From positions 1,116,001 through 1,180,000 of the forward strand of contig JASANH010000938.1 in NCBI GenBank assembly GCA_030248295.1: a stretch of 64,000 bases of DNA. Reading direction: 5' to 3'. Below the pieces are notes generated by a model. That model worked only from the letters and a program-made list of their open reading frames with translations. It was not told the DNA's origin and did not search any database. Below are positions 34,497 to 46,909 of this stretch, one piece after another (positions within the stretch are counted from its first letter, which is position 1; each line of letters opens with the position of its first letter). Source of the DNA: Mesodorylaimus sp. YZB2_4 (Eukaryota > Nematoda > Enoplea > Dorylaimida > Dorylaimidae). Made by a program: the position numbers and the translations under genes.

Positions 34497-35542
34497 GAGA
34501 AAGATGCATGTTGATGGGGGGTCGAAGGTGTTTTGACAAGTAATTACCATCTACGCGATGTGCGTTCAAATCAGGCTAGTAAAGGAAAAGACTATGGATT
34601 TTAATCTTTTATAATAGAACACGGAAGCGTGATTTACATGTTGATATTCGTGCTAAAAGGCTCCTCGTACTATAACTCTTTGTTTGCTCCTCCGCCACAA
34701 ACTCATATTAGCTTCGTAATCAGGCCACGCGTTCAATTAAGTATGGAATGCCTGTTTTAAGATCGATTTCGCAGACACGTCTGAGGAGCCTGGCTGTGTT
34801 GACAGCTTGTACGAACAGATTTGCGTAAGAGGTGATTAGTAAGCCAGTAAGTCCTGTTGTTTGCCCCGCAAGCCATGTTCCCTCGGGCTAGGCTAGTGAC
34901 TCTACCGCACGGCACACAGGTGCACGGGACCAAAATAACATCCCCTAATTGCTCTGTGCTCCAAAAACATGTTCGTCATCGTACGTGCAGGATGCCAAGT
35001 AACAGGACCAAGCTTATGTATTCCGGCCACAACTTTGGTCTCGTTTTCCTCATCGCCTAAGTAAGCATGCGTGATGGGAAGATCCTTCGAAGTTCCTCAT
35101 GTGTCTCTCGGGTAATGAGGCCATGTGAGCGTGATGGATGTCAGTTCTTCGAGCCGACCTGAAGCCCTTCTATCACGCTGCGAGCGGCAGCCTATCAACA
35201 TTTCCTTGTTCGACGTGGGCGCGCCTCCTAAGACTGTCACCAGGATTAATGAGCACTTTTGATTTCACTTTAATTGCTCGCTCAGAACGAAATGATATGC
35301 AAACCAGGTTAGGCGACTCTGGCCATCGTTGAGCCGGCTTCATCGTCAACAATGTCTTCGTCCCGCCTTGTGCTAATCATGAGAGGATAAAAGAAGGTTG
35401 AAGGAAAGGCCGGCTCAGTTCTGAAAGAGACGGTGTTTCAGGAAGGTTGAGCAGAGAAAACTCTGCTGCGAAATTTGCCCACTCTTGTTTTAAAGCTGTT
35501 TTGAATATTCTCATTCGAGTCCTAACTACTACGAGTGGTAAT
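34497..35542. other. Intergenic, no gene seen
   Basis: Short ORFs only. It includes the 3' UTR of phospholipase A2 copy 3 and the promoter of the next gene. Confidence 0.5.
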
Positions 35543-36007
35543 ATGGAAAACATAGGCGCATTCATCTACCCAAGCATTATGGGTCTTATGGCCGTGATAT
35601 TCCTCGTCCTTTTATTGTTGGTGTGCTGTATTCGATGGAAACCATCGTCCGGCAACGAAACTACGGACCTAAATGAAGAGAGTTGTGCAACTCAGACTGA
35701 CACCATTTCAGTGTCCGAACATCCGTCCGCACATTCGGGAAATGACTGCCCGCCTGTCTACAAAACGAACGGTTCTGCCGTCATTGATATCAGTGCTCAC
35801 TTGGTCGACGAATCTGTGCTCAACTCGCAATCTGCGAAAATTTTTACCGTAGCGCCCTACAAGCATCACCGTTCAGACACGTCCTCTCTGTGTGACTTTA
35901 CACCGCCCCCCTCCTACGAAGACGTCATTGCTAGTGCTAAGCCTAAATCATTGATCTCGCCTTACGATTTCGTGATTAGATCGAACGACTTAGCCGTGGT
36001 TGCGTAA
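35543..36007 (+). CDS. Single-pass membrane protein with two PPxY motifs
   Basis: A single exon encodes 154 residues. The Met at 35543 is followed by one N-terminal helix (about 9-30) ending in CCIRWK, which gives an inside-positive cytoplasmic side and possible palmitoylation. The acidic Ser/Thr-rich tail carries PPVY (70-73, CPPVYK) and PPSY (122-125, PPPSYEDVI). Two PPxY motifs on a short tail are the hallmark of NEDD4-family adaptors such as Commissureless or NDFIP-like proteins, though no sequence homology to these is claimed. In-frame codons upstream are open but lack features. Confidence 0.75.
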   Translation: MENIGAFIYPSIMGLMAVIFLVLLLLVCCIRWKPSSGNETTDLNEESCATQTDTISVSEHPSAHSGNDCPPVYKTNGSAVIDISAHLVDESVLNSQSAKIFTVAPYKHHRSDTSSLCDFTPPPSYEDVIASAKPKSLISPYDFVIRSNDLAVVA

Positions 36008-37762
36008 GATGACTGTTTTGAGACGTAGCTTGATGAGGAGCTTGAGGGGCAGCGTACATGATAGCCATGGAGATAATGTAGCCGAGGTGTGATTGAATTT
36101 TGTAACATATGAACTGTGTGACAATAGGCTTTTATGACGCGTAGGTTCAGGCTATAAACATTCTTCTTCTCATTGTTCTGTGTTTTAAACTCGAGTACGA
36201 GCGTAGACGTAGAAGAATAAGTATCAAAGTGGGCGGCTAATTGACGCAGGCACACCGAAAGGTCACGCACCTGACGAGAAAGAGTGAAAGGGTGAAACCA
36301 ATTTTGATAAGGTAACAAGCCGGAAATAGTAGGTTTAGAGCTCAATATTTCATGTTTCACCGATCAACCTTTCAGAGCCTCACATGTTATGAATATGGGG
36401 GTAAAAATCGCCTTCAAATTTGCAAACCGCTGACGAGAACAATAGGCTCTTGGACAAGAATAACTCAGTTTCCTTGCCTGCCCGACTGCTTTAGGAGTTC
36501 TCTCATGGATGAAAATAATCACTCACCAGTAGGCCATGTACCCTACGATGGCCAATGGAGGGAGAGGGGGTAACGAGTGGAAAAATTTTTGGGAAGTTTC
36601 TGAATAGGTTCGTCCATTCAATACAGTACACAGCAAGAGAAGAAAGAAAAGGTGCACCACAGAAATAGTTTCCTCGGCCTATTAAAAGTAGGTGCCAATA
36701 ATGGAAACTGGTCATAGTGGCAATCAAATGTCACAAAACCTGTGTTCCTAAAAGTAGTACAATTAAGCGAGGGTTGTAATCACACATTTGTGTCTTCTCC
36801 AGAAATGGGATAAAACCCTTGACCCGCCCTGCGAAAGAAGAACGAGCAATCTAGCGATGGCTCATTAAGGGCTCCATTCATATGATCACCGCACGAGATT
36901 TCCTCGAAATGTTGATGAAGACTTCTAACACTAAGAAAAGTCGATGTCCTAGCCAGCATGAGGATCAGAAACAGCGGGCAGAGGCATGGACGGAACAATG
37001 GCAAGTAATGTGCCATGTAATTTATGGTCAGAGCAAGGATTGCTAGGTGGCGTGAAACCTGCCGCGCCAGTGCCAGTGTGTCACGCCTGCGCCGTACCGC
37101 GTTAAAATGAGCCAGTGTAAGGAGTCGTTTTGCGAGTGCAGCTCACGTTTTTTGAGTTCGAATTACGACGTTACAAGGGGCATAGTATATGTAGTATTTG
37201 ACTTGACCAGAGAAGCGGTAAAGCCAGGTCAGAAAAGGTACAGTATAGTGTCTTGCATTTTAGTGGTCGTTTTGTGCCTCAATTCTGATATAAAGTTGGT
37301 ACAAGTTGATGTAAGTGCGTTGTCAGGGTCGTCTGCCAGCGATCAAGCAGACGACATCCCATGACAGTTCTAGTCGTACTGTGGATAGATGCACCAGCTG
37401 CATAGTTCAAACGTTTTTGCTTTTGTTAATGGATTTTCCCATATGAGCTACACTGTAAGATCAGAATCGAAACCCAACAGGAGCATCGATGAAAATTTTG
37501 CCGTATGCAAAGCCAGATTTTAGTCAAGCCCATTGCGAGTGGGAGCAACTAGGAAGACGCATTGATGCCGTCGAGCAGACGATATTGTAGCCGCACCCTC
37601 ATATGTTAGTGTTCCTCCTCCGGCTTGCCACACGGCACGTAATAGGTTTCCAGCACATGGCTATACTTCCTCTAGCACTCGGATCAGATCTAGAAAAAAC
37701 TGGCTGCTTCCATATAGTTCTAGGTGGGTTCGCCTAGCCCTTTCCTGGTCAGGCTTTCTGAA

Positions 37763-37796
37763 GCTCCTCAGTTGCTGATATCAGCAACTGAGGAGC
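37763..37796. repeat. Perfect 34-bp palindrome
   Basis: GCTCCTCAGTTGCTGAT is followed directly by its reverse complement, with no spacer. A 12-bp palindrome GGCGGTACCGCC lies just downstream (about 37808), and another GCTCCTCAGC follows it. Confidence 0.95.
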
Positions 37797-38104
37797 CGTC
37801 TAGTGAGGGCGGTACCGCCTAGCTCCTCAGCTTCCTCGCTCCCATTAGATTTTTACCTGCTCACGTATTCTTGCACGCTAGTCCGTTGCGGAGGTACCTG
37901 CAAGTCGGTCTGGTAAACTTGCTACTTAACTAATAGCCGTGCATTAGGATCGCGCAATAGGTGATCGTACCTGCAGAGACCCGTGTAGACACCCCACCCG
38001 TGCGTTTTATCGCAATATTATACAGTATATGCTTCGTGATGCACTTTCGTGATGCACTTTGGTCACTTCAATCCTAGGCCTGTCTAAACCTCGCTTAGCC
38101 CGAC

Positions 38105-38225
38105 GCGATCGGGCTTGTGGCCTGGTCGGTTATTCGTCTGCCTCTCATGCCTTATGCGCAGTTACGGGCAAATGATCGACTCTCGGCCCGATAAATCATT
38201 TCGTGTACCGAAGTCATAGTTTACC
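38105..38225 (+). mobile_element. tRNA-derived SINE-like repeat, family B copy 2
   Basis: TGGCCTGGTCGG fits box A and CGTCTGCCTCTCATGCC the anticodon arm of a Glu-type tRNA; GATCGACTCTCGG is box B-like. It aligns with 19540-19625, continuing past the tRNA part (ATCATTTCGTGTA). Confidence 0.6.
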
Positions 38226-38784
38226 CATAGACAAGCACCATACAATTCACTTGAGGGCTAAGGAACACATAGATTGACAACCCATTTCTTACCGAGGCAG
38301 TCTGATAGAAAATGATCTTTTCGGCAAGCATGGACTTAACGGTGCTGTGTGGTCCTGATAGTGCATTTTTAGTTTCATAGACATGGACCTTATGGGTACC
38401 ACACAAATTATCGAAAGACATTTCACATGTTATCCACTGGAACTACTCTCCAACCCATACCTCAAAGACTGTAAATGCAGCTGTCGTCAATTCTGGCTGA
38501 TTACAGCTGCCTTGACTCATCCTTTGTCGATCAACCCATTAGCGCGTCAACAGGCCTCCTGCCCCTTGCTCACCATCTGTTTACGCTCGTTGTCATGGAC
38601 ACTGATGCGGCAGGCCGACCACACTTATGATGCCCCTGTATTCCAGACTGTATCGACCCTATTTTGTCCGAGGCACAGAGGCAATATTGACAAGAAGACT
38701 GCAAGTTTGATATGCTTTGTGGAGGACCCAAGGCATTATCATTCAGTGTTATAATTGCGCTGAGAATCTGATAATATTTTGAGA

Positions 38785-41700
38785 ATGCCAGCCAGCGACA
38801 CGTCCTCCCCTCCGATTCCAAGGAGGACAAAAGAGGGTAAGTCATCCTGCATGGATAAATCTGGCGCAAATAAAGTAATTTTTCAGCTGTTCTACCTGAG
38901 AAGAATCAAGTAAAAAAATGGAATCGAACAGAATTAGAAGAACGATTTTTTCAAATATGCGAAGAAAATCTCCAGTTGAAAATGAAAGTGAATGAGCAAG
39001 AAGACCAACTGAAGAAGTAAGCTGGCCAAGAAAAGGCGCCGTGGTCGCAGACCGGTTGTCCTCTCAGGCCCTTTTCCCTCAACACCTGTCAAATGTATGC
39101 TTTTAGGCACCAAAGAAGTCGGAACCAGCTGGCCACGAAACTGCTCAAAATGACAAAACAACAAGCGGCGGGGGAAATCGGAGCTGGCCCCAAGGACGGA
39201 CAGCTGGACCTGGCCGAAGTGCATAATTACATTTTCGAATTGGAGCAGCAGAACATGCTGCTGAGGGATAAAGTGAGAGTGATGTGGGAATAAGAGTAAG
39301 CGAACTGAGCCTGGTTGGTTGCAGTTGAAGTCGACCAAATACCAACTCAATGCATACACGCGGTTCCCGCTGGCTCCTGGACCAGGTCAGCGCTATGGTG
39401 GGGTGAGTACTGCTTGCCATCTGATTGCGTGCCTATTAGGACTTTGAATTGGTCGTGCGAACACATCTAATCACTGTCATTGCAGGGCCTAAGCGGGCGA
39501 ACATCCCGCGGAGCCTCGAAACCAGGTTCGACTGTGATTCAAGTTCCTACCCCGAGTCCTCTAGACAAAGTGGAAATCGGGACGCCAGCGCCTGTGCCCG
39601 TGCCAATACCCGTGGACAACAGTCTACTGAGACAAGCGTAAGCAATCATGGCTGACCATTCTATACTTGGATTATGAGCGTACCAACTATTATCGGGTGA
39701 AACAAATTCAGACAGAATCTATAACGCGTTTTCGCGTTTACAAAACAGAAAGCTAAATTCAAATAAAAAGCTTTCCCGCCATGTTAAAACCAGTCGGAAG
39801 CGAAATTTCGAGCGCAAAGATTCGGTACCTACTCCAGGTAGGCGGGGATTAACTGATCGCCTCGCTTTTAGAGAAGAAACTTTGGGCAAACAGAGACAGC
39901 AAATCGCGATGTATGAAGCGGAGATAGCGTCTTTGAAACAACAGGCGAGTTTAGTGATGTGAGCCCGATGCACCAATGAGGTGGTAACCACTGGTGCGCT
40001 TTCAGGTCCAACTAAAAGAAACGGCTTTCGACGAGGAGATGTCTCGTTTGCAAGCCCAAATCATCTCGGAACAAAGGACCATGACGACTGAAAATATAGA
40101 GATCATTCGAATGCAGAAGATGGTCAGAGATCAGGCCAATGAAATTAGTGTGTTGCAAGTGCGGTGCAACAAGCACGAAATGGTAAGTCCGTTTGGCAAA
40201 GCGAAGAAAGGGAAGAGATGGCTCCTTAAAATGGCACATTGAGTTTGCGGTTACAAATGTAAGCAACTTCGGTTCGTGTTAATGTTTTATCACATCACCA
40301 GAAGATGTTATACGATGATGTGAAGAAACACATAGACCCACTTTTATATACTGGACCATGAGTCGAACACTCGCGATATATAGGGTCGTCTGCCATTAGA
40401 TACTCTGTACGTAGCAGGCAATGGGGACGTCACCCCTCTTCTGGTCACTCCCTTCAGTAATACCCCGGGCGTATCACAGCGAGTAAGTGTGGCATAAAAG
40501 CCAGAGGCGGGACCTGTCAGACCATGACCCCTCCCATACGTTTCTATACAGTACATTCCACAGACACCCACCGAAATTTCAGGAATTACGGAACTACAAA
40601 TCTCAACACCAGAATGCACTGATCGAAATCGATCAACTGAAGGCCAAGCTGCACGCTGAGCAGACGATAAGTTCGCAGCTGCAGATGGAGCTCAGGACGA
40701 CGGCTAGCACACACACTGGACAAGTTGTCAAGCTGACCCAAGAAGTCGAGACATTGAAGAGGGAAAATGAAATACTCAAAGACGCTAATGACCAGGTGTT
40801 GGCTAAGTAAGTATCTGATCGTGGATGTGCTGCTAAGGGGCTTGGAATTAGGATCTGCAGGGTAAGACGCGCTCTATGCGTATGTTTGCAGTGCCTTCAA
40901 CGTAGAGCGCGAGAAACAATGGGAGGCCACTGAACGTTCCCTGAGGAGCCAGATTGCCACTTTGGAAGCGGCTGTGAAAGCGGACGCGGTTACCAGGAAT
41001 GAGATACTCGAGAAACTGGCCAATGAAATTGGTAAGCGGGGTGAAAACGTGGTCGTTGTAATATACTGGTGTGATCTCCGAGTCTTCTAGCCGGAAGAGA
41101 CGAACTGGAACAGCAGCTGCGGAAACTGGAAGTGCAGAACGTCCAGCTAAAGGCAGAAATTGAGCATGTCCAACAGAAACTGAATAAGCTCACAAAGGTA
41201 AGGAATAAAAGGCCCTTTCTGGCTGGTAGATATGCTTGGTCTGTGGAGAAGGTTCCCTTAGTTGATCAGTTACATTAGTTGTCCGCTCTACTCGCACCTC
41301 CAGGCGAGGTACAAACCCGTCGTATTAATGTCTCGGGCTCCTATTACTAGGAAGAGGCAGCCTAAAGAATTTTTGAGGCTCTTCTCCCGTGTGGGGCTAT
41401 CCAGACTTGCGCACACTGACATTGACACGATGCCATTTCAGGCTCAAGGAGTAGAATATTCAGAAATTGAAGAAGCCATAACGTTGGTTAGGCAGAAAAA
41501 GCAAACGGGAGAAACGATAGATATTCAAATTCCCGACTTCATGGCTCAACTGCCGCTCGATGAGCAGGCGAATAAAAGTAGGGAAGAGATGGGCACAGAC
41601 CCATGGAATGATGGAGCCCGCACTTTGTGTCTCTCGCACGGGCTGCTGCTCATGACTATCTGTTACAGACGCTAAGGAACAACTGGCGCATTTGCAGTTA

Positions 41701-44700
41701 ACTTTTGCCGAAACGGTGCAGGAGTTGGAAAAGACCCGAAACATGCTGCTGATTCAATACAAGATCAATCAGGACTTCAAAGCTGAAGTAAGAGGGCCAA
41801 CATGCCAGTGTCCTCGTCTTTCCTTTGTTGCATATGTCTGGACATCTCTGTCGGAATGTGTCAAGTACTGTACATACATTGCGTTTCACAAAGGCTGATG
41901 CTGTACTTGTGCAGCATTCGACAAGGGCAAATCTCGCTTCTAGCGGCTCCTTTCAACCAATAGGTTTCTTATAGACAGACGAGATCGCACAGAGGTCAGA
42001 AAGGCTGAAAGAGGAGTACGAAAGGAAGTTGAAGGAATATGCCGAAATGTTGGATGAAAGAGCTCTCAGAATTCAAGTAATCAGTGATCACTTTAGTTAG
42101 TCCAAGACGTAGCCTCCATTCCTGGCTTTTCAGAAGCTAGAACGCCAGCTGTACGACATCGCCTACGGAACAAAGGCGCCTCAGCCATCGAAGGTGAGAT
42201 CAGTGTTGACGTGGTTTATGAAAGTGAAAACACGTTTCTTTGTTTTAGAAGGATGAAATCGACGTAAGCAGGTTGGAACCTGGACGGAATCTTCTGGAGT
42301 TACACCTGTCAGAAGTAGGTAACCTATCCGTGTTTGGATTTGTAGGTAGCGCGTTGTGCGAATATGCTGCTAGACCACTGGAGGATCAATGTGATCAGAA
42401 AACAGGAACAAGATCTCATCAGACATTTGTTTTATTTCAGCTCAAATTGACCGACGATGCGCTCCGATTCATGCAATCGCCAGAACCCAACACGTTTCTT
42501 ACGATTGAGTTCTACGATTTCGAGATACAATTTACGCCCATGCTCAACGGTCCTAGGTAGCTCAGTTGCTCAAAAGTGCAACTGCCTTGTGACTGGTGTG
42601 CTTTTCTCGTAGAGCTCTTATGGACTTCACTTGCCAATACAACGTCATTGTCAACGACCTGTTTTTGCACTACATGCACACAGTGAGTAACAAAGTCACA
42701 TCAGTGTGTCACAAAGTCCCATCTTATAACGTGCGTCAAATAAGATGCATGGAAATTTAGAGTCGAGTACAGAGTCCGGTTGATGGAGGAATATTTCAGG
42801 AGTGTGCCCACGTGGAGTTGCATCAAGCCGTCGGGGCTCACTACAGAACGTGGGCCGCTGGAAAAATCTATCTCAAGGATCTGGTTTCTCATAAAGATGG
42901 CAAGATATTCGGCACAGTGGAGCTCCTTGGAATCAACACCGATGCCCTGATGGCTTCCTTCGGAGAGGCCAAGTTCTCCTTACAGTTGCACGTTCCTGCT
43001 GAGAGAGCGCTAAAGTTCTACAAGGTAAGGGTCGACTTATCGTCTTTGGCGAATATATGGAAAATTAATTTCTTAAGGATCGTGTCAAATCGCTAGGATA
43101 CATCGTTGAAAACGATGGTGCAGTGACAGTAGCGCAGGATAAAAATAATCAGTTGCATATTCACGTCCATCGGTGTCGCGATCTGAAGAATAAGAGCAGT
43201 GGTAGGTATTGTTCGCTTGAACTTGAAATTGAAATCCCCTAGTCAAGCAATATCATGGAAGACGGAGCTGCACGGAGCTACCCAACGGCGTCTGAGATCA
43301 TGTGGTTTGATGCCAATCGTTTTACGTCCGTTCGGCAGTCGGATAACCATCATCCTTGTCCAGGCTTGGGGCAAGCTGCCGATGTCCACAGGTGGCGCAG
43401 CTGTCCACAGGGCTAGCAGATTCATTGTGCGGTCAGTGTCAGTCAATAGCATCCATGCTATGCTATGCAAGCTTCCTAATCCTCGCTTCACCATTTTCAG
43501 GCGAACCCCCATCCGTCTACGTGGCCTATCACTTCTATGAATTCCCAGATCACGACAGTAAAGTAGCCCCGCCGAGCACGAATCCAGAACTATCGGACCA
43601 TACATCCTGGCCTGTCCTTATGGACAAACCTGTTGACCAGTACTTGAGACAACAAGTCAGTATTGATGCATGCTCTCACATGTCGTCTTGCCTGCTTACA
43701 ACAGTTTGTTTAGGTCCTGCGTATCTACGTCCTCGATGACTCCGCTCAGGATGACTCGTCCGCGTACTTTGGACATGCGGACATTCCCCTGCTGCCACTT
43801 GCCCATAACAAGCCGATCAGTGGCACATTCCGGCTTATGAGTGTATGCTGCGAGTTATAGTCCAGTCAACAGCAGGGTCGAGTCGGGTCACTTTCAGGCT
43901 GAAGTTGAAAGCGCAGGATCGATCGACGTGTCCCTGAATTGGCAATACACCTATGTGCCTCCACACGATGCCATGGTGGTGGCAGAGCCTGTAAGCAGCT
44001 GTTAAATTGACTGTTCCTGGTCTCCAACACAACCGCATCCTCTTTGCATCAGATGCTACCTCTGCCAGCCCCCACCAAATTGCCCGTTCCTCTTCATGTG
44101 GCCATCGAAGTCCCAAAAGCAGCCGCAGTCAAGAAGCCTCAGCCAGCCATCTTGCCTGAGCCGCCAGCACCCGCGGCAGAGGCGCATACCATCGTGGAAC
44201 AGGCGGTTGTGCAGATTGATCGTGACCAAGAGGCACTTCCAGCAGCCAGCACAGACCGGAAGCCTGTCCAAGAGGAGCAGCCCGAACTTGGGCGACGACT
44301 GCAAAGATCTGGAACGTTTGACAAAGTTCAAGAAGCGGCCAAAGCGGAACCGCCGCAGAAAACTACCAGGAAAACGTGGGAGAAGAAACCACCAACGGCA
44401 CCTAGGCGAGCCAAACATGAAGGCATAACAGGTACTGCAGGGCAAACAGAGACAATGCTAGTCAGAGCACTGACCACATAGGACCTATATTTCTTCTGTC
44501 ACGAACGCGCCCCAGGATCTTATTTTGAGGGTCAGTTTGGGCCATCATTGCACAAACGAACATTCATTTTGCAGTTGCCCTTTTTAGCACTAGAGCCTGA
44601 GTAGGATGGCGAGAGTTCACCCTTTTTAGCACCAGAGCCTGAGCAGGATGGCGAGAGTTCACCTTTTTAGCACCAGAGCCTGAGCAGGATGGCGAGAGTT

Positions 44701-45445
44701 CAGCAGGCCAAGAAAGCGATAGCGAGGTGGTGATTGGCTCGAAAACTCCCAAGCCCCAGGTAGCAATGTCCCTCTTGGGCCATCCTTTCCTACATTCCAC
44801 TTTCATTCCTGTAGGCACTGTGGCCGGATATCGTCTTCGACATCCATACCGCGCACTTGCCCGAACATTCCCCATTGCTCAAGGACGGCGCCATCTACAA
44901 GATGTTCCTGGAATGGGCTTTCCTTGACTTGCCACCGGACGAATGCGAGACTCCCAACTCGTTCACTAAGCCCACCCTGGCTCACGAACCCGTCGCTGTG
45001 AATTTCCACAGAAGTAAGCTGCACGTGATTGCATTTCAGACACGACCAAGCATGCCTTTCAGTCATCCCCATGAACCCGCATCGAGGGATCCTTCTCAAA
45101 GCCATGCTATCGTCAAACGAAAAGTGAGTGCCTCCCGACTGAGTCAATCTTCCAAACTGATCTGTGGTCATTTCAGTTTGGTCCTGACTCTACTCAGCGA
45201 TCCAGGAGACGAAGGCGAATGCGCCGATCTGGGCACTGCCACTATCGATTTGAAATCCGTTCAAGAAAGCGGACAAGATTTGGACCATGCATCAGTCAGC
45301 GGTATGGTGGCACTTCCGTTAACCCGCAGAATCTCTGACGGCCACTTCATTTTCAGTCATCGCTCCCGATGGACACATTCTTGCCATCCTGAAGATCTCT
45401 CTGAAGATCACTGAGGCTATAAAAAGAGCCGACAAGCCTGTATAA
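38785..45445 (+). CDS. RPGRIP1L: RPGRIP1L/MKS5-type ciliary transition-zone protein
   Basis: Twenty-eight exons join in phase to 1211 residues. First exon 38785-38836, last 45357-45445. The N-terminus carries the family pattern TELEERFFQICEENLQLK and LATKLLKMTKQQ, then coiled coils (EQRTMTTENIEIIRMQKMV and following) up to KKLERQLYDIAYGTKAP, the family landmark before the C2 region. C2-like domains follow (LKLTDDALRFMQSPEP; LQLHVPAERALKFYKDR; LHIHVHRCRDLKNKS). After a Pro/Glu/Lys-rich linker comes the C-terminal RPGR-interacting domain (DIVFDIHTAHLPEHSPLL to LKISLKITEAIKRADKPV). The family scaffolds the transition zone of sensory cilia and interacts with nephronophthisis proteins. Exon 6 uses a GC donor (39945) and exon 24 has triplicated acceptors. 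It ends 39 bp from the convergent TRM13 gene. The family and order are clear; RPGRIP1 versus RPGRIP1L is by convention. Confidence 0.93.
44581..44700 (+). repeat. Triplicated 3' splice site with exon start
   Basis: Three tandem units of 41-42 bp each contain TTTTTAG followed by CACYAGAGCCTGAGYAGGATGGCGAGAGTTCA. Acceptor AGs end at 44587, 44629 and 44670. Only the third keeps the RPGRIP1L frame open; use of the first or second brings an early stop. Confidence 0.88.
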
Positions 45446-45484
45446 TTATGATTCTTTCCCAAGTGCATATCACTGCCACACACC

Positions 45485-46909
45485 TCACGCACTCTTGCCT
45501 GTAACAACAATCAATAAGTTTTCAGGTGTGACCTCCTCTGGCACATAATAACATAGTCTGACCTCGAACCGCCCCGTCTCTTCCAAATACTTAGCCCTCG
45601 CATAGTCAATCAATAACTTGCATTTCTTCCCAATCGCTTTCCGGCCCGTCGTGTCACCATCCTCTGCTCCCAAGCCGCACGTCGCCCAACTGGACATTGA
45701 GGTCAGAACCTTGAACTCGAATTCGGTCAGTCCCAATCGACTCAGCGTCTTCTGTCCAACAAACGACCTCCACACGCAGCGATGATGGCAACAAGGGGCC
45801 AGGACGGCCGTAGATAATCTGACAGGGCTTATATCGTTCGACGGGGTATTACGATCAGTTGCGTTGACCAACGAACGAAGGGCAGCATCGGTGCCACTTC
45901 CACACAGGTGCTTGCAGAAGGCCACGCACGAAGCGGATCGCTGAATGCACTCGACCAATCGCAGATCAACGTGCTCGATCGAGCATCGAATCCGATGAAA
46001 CTGGCACGAAATCCTTGACGATGAACTATCTGGAACAACGGTCGACTCAGTCGGAGCGATCTTGTTCTCGAATTTGTAACGCTGACCAGAACGTTCGATC
46101 AGCAAATAGGACACGGTGTGTGCTCGAGCGGGGGTCGAAACGGAGTCCGAAGAATGACAAGCTGAAACAAGCAAGGTGACAAGACAGACGGAAGAAGGGT
46201 AACACCACAGATCAGTCCAGTCATGTCCCCGCATCTTACATCTATCGCTTCCCTCTTCGTCATTCACACCCTGGCCAAGTCAAAAAACGCATCGCTCACT
46301 TTTAGTCCTCACTGCTTCGTCCACCGCCTTGGCCAACCAATACGACAGCTTCGCTCTGCCCGCTCCGAATTCCACGAAGCAAACGCTTTCTTTCGTGGCC
46401 AGTTCTAACAGCCCCAGTCGATCAACGTGGCCCAATATGGAACTTTGCTGCCTCAAATGCCGTTTCGAATTTGCTCCGTAAGTCTCCGACTCCACGGCCC
46501 CTTTCATAGTCCCATGGTCTAGGTACGCCTCGTTAACGTGTACGCCCAATTCTGACCAAACCTTATTCACCTTTCCAACCACGGCATTCAACTCAGTTTC
46601 GGTCAATTGTGCTAACGAAAATGCGGTCGTCTCATGCTCCATCGCCTCACCCTCTTCCCCCCTTCCATTCACATCCCGTCGCACGTAGGCCAGGTCAGTG
46701 TTCAACCGTGAATTGCACTTGGCCAGGTGCGTCTGCAGCTCGTCCTCGTCCACCGTGTGCTTCGGATCCAACGGACACGGAATGCGATTCCTCTCCGCGC
46801 CCGCATGTTCGCCACAATATTTCTGCCCCTTCTTGACCAACATGCGACACTTACGTGATTTGCGCGGCAGGAAATACTCGCACCGTTCTAGAACCTCCTT
46901 CGACTCCAT
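45485..46909 (-). CDS. TRMT13: TRM13-type tRNA 2'-O-methyltransferase
   Basis: Two exons, 46909-46300 and 46161-45485, joined in phase 1, give 428 residues. N-terminal zinc modules read CEYFLPRKSRKC with C10, C21, C32, H35, and IPCPLDPKHTVDEDELQTHL with C45, H51, H61, C65 (U11-48K-like CHHC finger). The Rossmann core has FVEFGAGRAKLS (SAM site) and, past the intron, YLLIERSGQRYK. Later family motifs are KHLCGSGTD, APCCHHRC, SWATCG, IGKKCKLLIDYARAKYL and CYYVPEEVTPENLL. The enzyme methylates the 2'-OH of nucleotide 4 in the acceptor stem of some tRNAs. It converges with RPGRIP1L. Confidence 0.95.

Larger units (their letters stand above)
36008..38784. other. Gene-poor stretch, no gene supported
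   Basis: 2.8 kb with no convincing coding sequence. An 85-codon plus-strand ORF (37107-37364) has a hydrophobic segment but no splice or domain support. It contains the palindrome at 37763 and a SINE-like remnant at 38105. The right edge should contain the RPGRIP1L promoter. Confidence 0.5.

Noticed and set aside
37107..37364. 85-codon ORF with a hydrophobic stretch
   Set aside because: No signal, domain, splice support or neighbour logic; plausible by chance in a 2.8 kb desert.
38105..38225. A functional tRNA-Glu gene
   Set aside because: The acceptor stem does not pair, the arms are degenerate, and similarity to 19535-19690 extends beyond the tRNA.
43243..43605. Minus-strand ORF of 120 codons across RPGRIP1L exons
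   Set aside because: Antisense shadow that crosses exon-intron borders of a well-supported gene.
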